A DNA stretch of 5,246 nucleotides from Methanobacteriota archaeon (GTDB lineage Archaea > Nanobdellota > Nanobdellia > Woesearchaeales > SM23-78): positions 1 to 5,246 of the forward strand of contig DAOWFR010000104.1 in assembly GCA_030637925.1 (NCBI GenBank). The letters are read 5' to 3'. How positions within the stretch are numbered: the first letter of the stretch is position 1; the number at the start of each line of letters is the position of its first letter. Shown one piece after another: positions 1-4,467 of the stretch. The translations under genes were made by a program, and so were the position numbers. The notes beneath the pieces are model-generated. The model had not been told where the DNA came from. It did not search any database and worked only from the letters and a program-made list of their open reading frames with translations.

Positions 1-51
1 AAGCCTGCGCATTGCCTGTTTCATTTGCCTAGGATTCATACCAGGAATCAT
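1..51 (-). CDS. nac: Nascent polypeptide-associated complex protein (archaeal NAC), N-terminal fragment
   Basis: Only the first 17 codons are present, reading MIPGMNPRQMKQAMRRL before the gene leaves the left edge. The MxPGMNPRxMKQ opening is characteristic of the archaeal NAC alpha-like protein. This homodimeric ribosome-associated chaperone contacts nascent chains at the tunnel exit and normally continues into a NAC beta-barrel domain and a C-terminal UBA domain, neither of which can be seen here. The start at 51 is chosen because it keeps the full conserved opening and has a purine-rich GGGGGAT site 6 nt upstream; a second ATG at 39 would remove the first four residues. It follows Sec61-beta after a 23-nt gap on the same strand, so co-transcription is likely. 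Identification rests on 17 residues only, but the motif is distinctive. Confidence 0.8.
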   Translation of the reverse strand, partial: MIPGMNPRQMKQAMRRL

Positions 52-57
52 TTCTTA

Positions 58-64
58 ATCCCCC
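58..64 (-). promoter_or_regulatory. Shine-Dalgarno site of the NAC gene
   Basis: On the minus strand this reads GGGGGAT, 6 nt before the ATG at 51. It resembles the archaeal GGAGGTGAT consensus and supports ATG 51 over the internal ATG at 39. It contrasts with the upstream Sec61-beta gene, which has no such site. Confidence 0.55.
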
Positions 65-74
65 TTTCCTATAC

Positions 75-245
75 CTAAAACCAAGCTCCTCCTTGTAGAT
101 GAAGAATTAAAATGATAATAATAACCACAATTACCAGGATTACCACATGCTCTGGTTTAAACTCTATCTTAGACTGATAATCATCAAAATACCTAGTAAT
201 GCCTGCGCCTGAGCTAGGCATCTGAATCTTGTCTTGTTTTCCCAT
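75..245 (-). CDS. secG: Preprotein translocase subunit Sec61-beta (SecG in archaea)
   Basis: This 56-residue protein is the small tail-anchored subunit of the archaeal SecYEG/Sec61 protein-conducting channel in the cytoplasmic membrane. Residues 7-20 (IQMPSSGAGITRYF) and 30-35 (KPEHVV) are the two hallmark stretches of the archaeal/eukaryotic family. Residues 34-50 form a single hydrophobic transmembrane helix, followed by a very short tail ending in GGAWF. The length matches the family, which is usually 50-60 residues. The ATG at 245 has no Shine-Dalgarno sequence, but a TATA box centred at 272 places transcription start at about 246, so the mRNA is probably leaderless. It lies just downstream of RNase P RNA and just upstream of NAC, a grouping of functions in RNA processing and nascent-chain handling. 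It is too short for many ORF callers. Confidence 0.95.
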   Translation of the reverse strand: MGKQDKIQMPSSGAGITRYFDDYQSKIEFKPEHVVILVIVVIIIILILHLQGGAWF

Positions 246-267
246 AGATTAGAGTAATAGAAAGGTG

Positions 268-276
268 TTTAAAAAG
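268..276 (-). promoter_or_regulatory. TATA box of the Sec61-beta/NAC operon
   Basis: On the minus strand this is CTTTTTAAA, centred 26 bp before position 246, which directly precedes the ATG at 245. This is the standard archaeal TBP spacing and predicts a leaderless transcript. The box lies only 15 bp past the predicted 3' end of RNase P RNA, and its T-run could also serve as that RNA's termination signal. Confidence 0.7.
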
Positions 277-290
277 GTTACTGAAAGAGT

Positions 291-657
291 TAGGGGTAGA
301 GTAGCTATAAGCCGCCTTTTGTCAACCTTCACGTCTTGCATGAGCAGGTTGTGCTTAACATTCTACTAAGCGTCTCAAAGGACTTGCACCAGTGAGGACT
401 TGCCGTTTCATCCATTCCTAAGCTTCAAGCAGTCTGGTCGTTAACTCGCATCTTGTCACCAAAATGCTTCTGAACCATCATTCCTAGGCTTAGGTGGTCT
501 CGTTTCTGAGCCGTAGCCCTGGCTTTCACCAGCTATCTTCCAATAGTCACCTTTTATTGGTGGGCGGACTTTCCTAAGCAGAACCAGCAAAAACCTGTCT
601 TTGAAAACAGGCATTTTGATAAGTTCTACCTGCTGTTAAGCCACTACCCTACCTCTA
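291..657 (-). ncRNA. rnpB: RNase P RNA (catalytic RNA of ribonuclease P)
   Basis: This RNA is the catalytic core of the ribonucleoprotein that removes 5' leaders from pre-tRNAs. Read on the minus strand, it carries the universal cores in order. CR-I is GGAAAGTCCGCC (near 574-563), a CAGAAACGAGACC stretch lies near 508-496, TGAAACGGCA near 410-401, GCTTAGTAGAATG near 371-359, and CR-V is AGGCGGCTTA near 317-308. CCGCC of CR-I and GGCGG of CR-V can form the long-range P4 helix. The ends are set by a P1 helix: TAGAGGTAGGGTAGT at 657-643 pairs with the segment ending at 291 over about 15 bp, with one mismatch and two G-U pairs. A P3 hairpin (CCTGTTTTC...GACAGG) is visible at about 611-594. The length of 367 nt is normal. 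A TATA box 26 bp upstream independently supports position 657. Type A versus type M was not resolved by eye. Confidence 0.94.
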
Positions 658-678
658 GGGGAAAGAAGGGTTTTTGGG

Positions 679-687
679 TTTAAAAAG
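679..687 (-). promoter_or_regulatory. TATA box of the RNase P RNA gene
   Basis: The minus-strand sequence CTTTTTAAA is centred at 683, 26 bp upstream of the RNA 5' end inferred from the P1 helix. It is the same box, within a shared 10-mer CTTTTTAAAC, as that of the Sec61-beta gene. The divergent plus-strand promoter begins about 29 bp further on, so the two basal promoter regions sit back to back. Confidence 0.75.
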
Positions 688-715
688 CTTGTTATTTCCT
701 GTCTCTATAGTAACA

Positions 716-723
716 TTTAAATA
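716..723 (+). promoter_or_regulatory. TATA box for the cysteine-module pilin-like operon
   Basis: TTTAAATA here places transcription start near 746, giving a leader of about 38 nt with a Shine-Dalgarno site. The same octamer occurs at 3263-3270 ahead of the second gene block. A further AT-rich stretch at 752-768 is not well placed for a leadered mRNA. Confidence 0.6.
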
Positions 724-770
724 CTAATAATTTCAAGAATAAGAATAAAGGTTTAATAATAAAAAAAATC

Positions 771-778
771 GAGGTGAT
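771..778 (+). promoter_or_regulatory. Strong Shine-Dalgarno site for the first pilin-like gene
   Basis: GAGGTGAT, 5 nt before the ATG at 784, is close to a perfect match to the archaeal 16S rRNA 3' end (complement of ATCACCTC). It fixes the start and suggests high translation of the first gene. Confidence 0.85.
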
Positions 779-783
779 TTATT

Positions 784-1065
784 ATGAGCAAAAAAGCCCA
801 AGGTCTTAGCATGAATGTTATAATAATAGCAGCAATAGCTCTTTTGGTATTAATAATCCTGGCTGTTCTTATTCTAAGAGCTGGTAGTGGAGTAGCAAAG
901 GGAACTGGCTGTGAAGGTGGTGGTGGAACTTGTTATTCTAGTTGTATAGATATAATGGAAGATAAAGGCGGAATTTGGACTAAGAACATTGCTAGCAGTG
1001 GAACAGCTGGTGGTTGCCCAGAAGACTATTCTTGCTGTGTGCCAGTATTAAAAGGAGAGGAATAA
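784..1065 (+). CDS. Small pilin-like secreted protein with six-cysteine module
   Basis: This 93-residue protein has a class III (type IV pilin/archaellin-like) signal: basic residues K3 K4, a short segment AQGLSMN, then a hydrophobic helix at about 12-31. A prepilin peptidase probably cleaves near residues 5-7; the exact bond is unclear, and cutting after Q6 would place N11 at position +5 where classical pilins have Glu. The exported part holds C43, C50, C54, C78, C84 and C85, a C-x6-C-x3-C-x23-C-x5-CC pattern, with a glycine run at 45-48. No enzyme motif is seen. It is first in a block of three genes sharing this module and has the best ribosome-binding site. A plausible role is an abundant, disulfide-stabilised fibre or surface subunit, but the function is unknown. 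Confidence 0.9.
   Translation: MSKKAQGLSMNVIIIAAIALLVLIILAVLILRAGSGVAKGTGCEGGGGTCYSSCIDIMEDKGGIWTKNIASSGTAGGCPEDYSCCVPVLKGEE
1054..1060 (+). promoter_or_regulatory. Shine-Dalgarno site inside the end of the preceding gene
   Basis: GGAGAGG lies within the last codons of the 784-1065 gene, 9 nt before the ATG at 1070. With a 4-nt gap between the genes, this indicates translational coupling. Confidence 0.6.
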
Positions 1066-1069
1066 GCAC

Positions 1070-1360
1070 ATGAGACTCCTGAAGAATAAGCATGGCGTAC
1101 AGTTAACTATGCAGACCATAATCATTGCTGTGCTAGTAATAGTTGTGCTGATAGTTTTAGTCCTTATCTTTAGCAAGTCTGCAAGGAATTTCTTTATAGG
1201 GACATCTGGGTGTATTAGCAAAAACGGGCAATGTTATAATGAGTGCCCTGCAGGCTGGATCAATCATTTTGCTGGTAATCCTGAGTGTGATTCAAAGAAC
1301 GCAGGAGATCTCTGCTGTGTAAGAGAAGCAGATATTCTAGGAACAGGGGACATTACTTAA
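1070..1360 (+). CDS. Second small pilin-like protein with six-cysteine module
   Basis: This 96-residue protein is a diverged paralogue of the preceding one. The N-terminus MRLLKNKHG is basic, followed by VQLTMQT and a hydrophobic helix at about 17-34, which is the class III signal-peptide layout. Cleavage before Q11 would put Q15 at position +5, while cleavage after G9 would put M14 there. The exported part carries C48, C55, C59, C73, C82 and C83, spaced C-x6-C-x3-C-x13-C-x8-CC, and shares the G-C-x4-G-x-C core and final CCV with the upstream protein. The 4-nt spacing to the gene before and 24 nt to the gene after mark an operon. A short juxtamembrane stretch, RNFFIG (39-44), resembles TNFIRG in the next protein. 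The role is probably as a second subunit type of the same surface structure. Confidence 0.9.
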   Translation: MRLLKNKHGVQLTMQTIIIAVLVIVVLIVLVLIFSKSARNFFIGTSGCISKNGQCYNECPAGWINHFAGNPECDSKNAGDLCCVREADILGTGDIT

Positions 1361-1384
1361 TCTTAGCTTTAAAGGTCTTTTAGA

Positions 1385-3232
1385 ATGAGAAGCAAGAAAA
1401 GTGCTCTTAGCATTGAAACTGTAATAGTAATAGTAATATGCGTTGTTGTTCTTTTACTCTTAACCACAGGCTTTGGAAGGACTTTTACTAACTTTATCAG
1501 AGGCATTAACAGCTGCGAAGCCAAAGGAGGAACTTGTATTGGTTCTTGTGGTGGAACTCTTGAGCCAATCCCAGCAGGAGATGCTGGCTGTAGAAGAGAG
1601 TTTAAAGGTCAGAACTTGGTGTGTTGCAAGGATGAAAGAAGAGCAGAAGAAGAATTAAGAGGTTATGGTGCTCATAGTGATTTGATTAAGGTAACTCTTA
1701 ATGGTGCAAGCACCCCTTTGTATTATGGTGAGAGAAGAGACTTAGAGATTGGTAAGACATATTATATAGAAGTCTTTCTGAGTGATGAGATAAGAGGAAG
1801 ATTAGATTCTGGTGTAAAATATTGTGGTATTTGGATGGAGGATAAGGGCATATCAGAGGAATATGCATTAAAGGATTTAGGACAATCAAAGGTAAAGGAT
1901 TATGATAAGCTACAAGAAGCTCCTTTAATAAAAGACATAAAAAGAGATACAGTTGGAGATGTAGAAGGAGCAATTATAAGGAAATGCACCAGAGCAGGTA
2001 CAACAGATAAATTAATTCTTTTCCCAAGGATGTTTACCCCTGAAGAACTCAGTGCTGGCAGAACTTATACCTTTAGGGTGATTGTTTATAGTGGCGATGT
2101 TTCTCAGGCTATAGATCAAAACCAGTATCGTGTTGACTCAGTAGATGCACGTAATGAACTAGAAGATTCAGACAACTGGGTGGCTGAATTCACTGCTCTG
2201 TTCAGAGTCACGCCTATTATTGAGATTACAGGTATAAGTGGCACTTGGGTTGCTTCTGATGACATTACTGTAAGGGCTAATGAGCCTTATAAGCTCTCAA
2301 AGGTATGGGCAAAGATTGTTGGTGACTTTGGGAGTGATGATAATTTGTATCAGCAGTTAGAGACAGCCTGCAAGACAGTCACAGGATACAAAAAGAGCAT
2401 TCATAAAATAACAGCTCTTAAGGTTGGTAAGGAGGGTATTAATGTAATATTTACTCTAGGTCACCATGCTTATCAGGAAGCAATGTATGAGTCTCAGGAG
2501 CAGCCAATAACAGTTACTAAGAACCAAGCAAAAATACATTTGGATGCATCAAGCATAGCAGAGACTTTTAACATAAATGACATGAAAGAAGAATATGAGG
2601 GTGAGCTTAAAGAGCGTTATTTGTGTGTAAAAGCAGATGTTGTTGCTCCTGATGGAAGGAAGCTGACTGTAACATCATATTCTGAGCAACCCTTAAGACT
2701 GGATGTTGCTCCACCAAAAATAGATAATACTAATGATTACATAAGTGTGGTTTATCCTGATTCAAGATTATTAGAGGGAAACCTACAAAACTTATTAAAC
2801 CAGGGCAGGATTAGTCCTGGACAGCAAGTCACACCATACTACTTTAATGAGTACCCAAAGGTTATAATTAAGAAGTGCTTTGATAAGAGTGGATGCAAGA
2901 ACTATGATTACTATTTTGCACCTACCTATATAAGAGTTAACATTCATGCTGATGACCTACAAACAGGAATTGTATCTGTGATTATTGGCCAGGGTTTAAA
3001 CTATCTCTACAATTACCTTATGACAAGGAATCCTTTAAAAACAATATGCCCCTTGGCAAACAGTGGCCAGTACAGGTATAATACTCATCCAGAAATAAGG
3101 TCCAGGAGAGGAGAGCAAGGAGTGTTCTGTATCAGGGTAAAAGATGCTGTTGGTAACTACTGGCTGACCTGGAAGGTAGTGTATAATCCTTATGATGTTA
3201 TTGAGGATGTTGTTCAGGAGACTGTAACATAA
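1385..3232 (+). CDS. Large pilin-anchored protein: six-cysteine module plus predicted Ig-like beta domains
   Basis: This 615-residue protein begins like the two small ones. It has MRSKKS, then ALSIE, then a hydrophobic helix at about 12-28. Cleavage after S6 would give the classical pilin Glu at +5 (E11), the only one in this cluster. C44, C51, C55, C69, C80 and C81 form the module C-x6-C-x3-C-x13-C-x10-CC. A charged linker (82-100) leads into about 530 residues of alternating beta-like and polar sequence. A likely domain boundary is QPLRLDVAPPKID near 435-447. A C-terminal domain of about 495-600 contains CFDKSGC, DDLQTGIVSV and IRVKDAVGNYW, a pattern typical of Ig-like extracellular domains. 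Further cysteines are at 147, 201, 329, 414, 498, 504, 555 and 582. The ribosome site is weak (AAAGGT, near 1371-1376). It may be a tip, adhesin or scaffold subunit; this is inference. Confidence 0.88.
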   Translation: MRSKKSALSIETVIVIVICVVVLLLLTTGFGRTFTNFIRGINSCEAKGGTCIGSCGGTLEPIPAGDAGCRREFKGQNLVCCKDERRAEEELRGYGAHSDLIKVTLNGASTPLYYGERRDLEIGKTYYIEVFLSDEIRGRLDSGVKYCGIWMEDKGISEEYALKDLGQSKVKDYDKLQEAPLIKDIKRDTVGDVEGAIIRKCTRAGTTDKLILFPRMFTPEELSAGRTYTFRVIVYSGDVSQAIDQNQYRVDSVDARNELEDSDNWVAEFTALFRVTPIIEITGISGTWVASDDITVRANEPYKLSKVWAKIVGDFGSDDNLYQQLETACKTVTGYKKSIHKITALKVGKEGINVIFTLGHHAYQEAMYESQEQPITVTKNQAKIHLDASSIAETFNINDMKEEYEGELKERYLCVKADVVAPDGRKLTVTSYSEQPLRLDVAPPKIDNTNDYISVVYPDSRLLEGNLQNLLNQGRISPGQQVTPYYFNEYPKVIIKKCFDKSGCKNYDYYFAPTYIRVNIHADDLQTGIVSVIIGQGLNYLYNYLMTRNPLKTICPLANSGQYRYNTHPEIRSRRGEQGVFCIRVKDAVGNYWLTWKVVYNPYDVIEDVVQETVT

Positions 3233-3262
3233 ACTCCTATTACTGGTTCTTGAATGATAAAG

Positions 3263-3270
3263 TTTAAATA
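3263..3270 (+). promoter_or_regulatory. TATA box ahead of the second pilin-like gene block
   Basis: TTTAAATA lies in the 105-bp gap after the large gene and is identical to the octamer at 716-723. It predicts transcription from about 3293 and a leader of about 45 nt. A second AT-rich stretch, ATTAAATA near 3304-3311, is too close to the start codon for a leadered message. No clear terminator separates the blocks, so read-through is possible. Confidence 0.5.
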
Positions 3271-3326
3271 GTTCTGATAGCAAGATTTAATGTATTGAAA
3301 AAGATTAAATAATATAGTAGTTAGAA

Positions 3327-3332
3327 GAGAGG
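3327..3332 (+). promoter_or_regulatory. Shine-Dalgarno site of the 39-residue protein
   Basis: GAGAGG lies 5 nt before the ATG at 3338. It supports the view that this very short reading frame is a real translated gene. Confidence 0.6.
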
Positions 3333-3337
3333 ATAAT

Positions 3338-3457
3338 ATGAGATTAGGTAGGAAAGGTCATATTACATGGAAGACGATTATGTGGATTATATTTACTTTA
3401 ATACTCTTGCTTGGCTTGTTTGCTATAATAAGACCTCTTTTAACCTTTAACCCTTGA
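3338..3457 (+). CDS. 39-residue single-helix class III signal-peptide protein
   Basis: The frame opens with MRLGRKGHITWK, runs through a hydrophobic helix at about 13-31, and ends eight residues later with RPLLTFNP. It is therefore almost entirely a basic N-terminus and membrane helix with no exported domain. The RKG-HITWK segment matches the layout of its neighbours, with Lys at +5 if cut after G7. Support for it being real is a good Shine-Dalgarno site, an upstream TATA box and tight linkage: the TGA stop ends 2 nt before the ATG of the next gene. It could be a minor pilin-like subunit, an assembly factor or a membrane partner of the following protein. No homologue is recognised, and function is unknown. 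Confidence 0.75.
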   Translation: MRLGRKGHITWKTIMWIIFTLILLLGLFAIIRPLLTFNP

Positions 3458-3459
3458 AA

Positions 3460-4287
3460 ATGATTAAGAACAAGAAATCAAATATCGGCTTTTCAAACAT
3501 AGCCTCAATCATAATAGCTCTTATTGGTGGGTTGGCAATAATCTCAATAGCTGTTTATATTATGGGAGCTTTTGGGGACCCTAATAAAATAGAGGATGGT
3601 CTTAAGTGTAGACTAGTGATTCAGGCTTCTGCAACACTTAAAGAAGCAACTGCAGGATTAAGTCCTGAGAAAATCATAGATGCCTGTCCAACTCTTGAAA
3701 GAACAATGCCTATTAGGGATAAGTACCCTACTATTGGAAGGAATATTAATACAATGACTGCTGACCAGCTTAAACAGGTTGTTCTGTTTGACTTTGCAGA
3801 ACTTATAAATAATGCTTGGTGGATTTCAGGAGAGGGGGATAGAGCAGATTACTTAATAAATAATTTAAGAGGAATCTTTCTTTCTGATAATGACTGCTAT
3901 GTTGTTTATGCTATCAGGATAGACACCCCTAAGAAATTTACTTCCATATCAGAGACTGATTTAATAGCTGAGCTTAAGAAATTAACAAGAGCTGATATCA
4001 AAGGAGGTGCTTTGAAAGGGGATATAAGAAGGATAATGGATTACATAACTCTTGATGGTAAAGGAGCAGGGGTATTCTTAAAAACAGAGGATTCAAAAGT
4101 AGAATATCAGGAAAAAGGTGCTGACCCTCTTTATGGCATAGCAGTTGGATTTGCTGAAAAAAGTGGGGTGGCTAAACTTGCTAAACTTATTTTTAAAGGT
4201 GAAAAACTGGCTAAGATAAATCCAGGTGCCAGCTTCATCTATATAGCTCCTTATGAAGAGGTAGGTTCATTGTGCAGGGTGATATAA
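3460..4287 (+). CDS. Pilin-like membrane-anchored protein of unknown function (275 aa)
   Basis: The N-terminus MIKNKKSNIGFSN precedes a hydrophobic helix at about 14-38, again class III-like. The rest is a mixed alpha/beta exported domain with C50 and C76, a WWISGEG motif near 118-124, a DNDCYVVYAIRI stretch and a C-terminus FIYIAPYEEVGSLCRVI. A small Cys/Trp-containing segment with GEG and a late IYxAPY motif recall an uncharacterised family of archaeal pilin-like membrane proteins; this is recollection, not a search. The ATG at 3460 is preferred. A TTG at 3454 would add two residues and overlap the previous stop as TTGA. No Shine-Dalgarno site is seen, so translation probably depends on coupling to the 39-residue gene. 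The next gene starts immediately after its stop. Confidence 0.88.
   Translation: MIKNKKSNIGFSNIASIIIALIGGLAIISIAVYIMGAFGDPNKIEDGLKCRLVIQASATLKEATAGLSPEKIIDACPTLERTMPIRDKYPTIGRNINTMTADQLKQVVLFDFAELINNAWWISGEGDRADYLINNLRGIFLSDNDCYVVYAIRIDTPKKFTSISETDLIAELKKLTRADIKGGALKGDIRRIMDYITLDGKGAGVFLKTEDSKVEYQEKGADPLYGIAVGFAEKSGVAKLAKLIFKGEKLAKINPGASFIYIAPYEEVGSLCRVI
4278..4283 (+). promoter_or_regulatory. Shine-Dalgarno site for the 58-residue gene
   Basis: GGTGAT, in a longer AGGGTGAT, lies within the last codons of the 275-residue gene and 4 nt before the ATG at 4288. It is as good a match to the 16S rRNA tail as the site at 771-778, and argues that the tiny downstream gene is translated. Confidence 0.65.
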
Positions 4288-4464
4288 ATGTTTATAAGAA
4301 TACAAGATAAAAAAGGTTTTGCTATTAGTCAAACAGTTATAATCATTTTAGTAGTAATAGTTTTAGTCTCACTCATAGTCTTTATTGGTTTGTTGTACTC
4401 AAAAGGCTCTTCAATGGGAGAAGGCTTTGTGAATTTTTTTAAGAATCTTTTTGGAAGTATTTAA
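4288..4464 (+). CDS. 58-residue pilin-like single-helix protein with amphipathic tail
   Basis: The protein has a basic N-terminus (MFIRIQDKKG), then FAISQ, a hydrophobic helix at about 16-37, and a 21-residue tail containing GFVNFFKNLFGSI. Cleavage after G10 places Q15 at position +5, making this one of the clearest class III signal peptides in the cluster. The tail lacks cysteines and would form an amphipathic helix with aromatic residues on one face and Lys, Asn and Glu on the other, lying at the outer membrane surface or continuing the pilin helix. Its ATG directly abuts the TAA of the 275-residue gene, and a strong Shine-Dalgarno site overlaps that gene's end. Size and layout recall archaellin- or bundlin-like minimal pilins, which can be little more than a helix. 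Function is not established. Confidence 0.8.
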   Translation: MFIRIQDKKGFAISQTVIIILVVIVLVSLIVFIGLLYSKGSSMGEGFVNFFKNLFGSI

Positions 4465-4467
4465 AAG

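Noticed and set aside
300..660. Protein-coding gene or tRNA in the gene-free left region
   Set aside because: The minus strand shows the ordered RNase P RNA core motifs and P1/P4 pairings over the whole stretch; there is no long open frame or cloverleaf.
1368..1374. TTTAAAG before the large gene as a TATA box
   Set aside because: The expected transcription start, about 26 bp downstream, would fall inside the coding sequence; the position fits a weak ribosome site better.
1473..1658. 61-codon plus-strand reading frame inside the large gene
   Set aside because: It lies in another frame of the strongly supported 1385-3232 gene, lacks a ribosome site and gives a low-complexity Leu/Glu/Lys-rich product.
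1698..1973. 91-codon minus-strand reading frame
   Set aside because: Antisense to the large gene; the Leu/His-rich product, with no motif or promoter, is the usual shadow of a lysine- and glutamate-rich coding strand.
3035..3283. 82-codon minus-strand reading frame
   Set aside because: Antisense to the end of the large gene and extending across the TTTAAATA box; no ribosome site or recognisable protein features.
3454..3459. TTG start for the 275-aa gene
   Set aside because: It would overlap the previous stop (TTGA) and add only two residues; the ATG at 3460 gives a normal start in the same frame.
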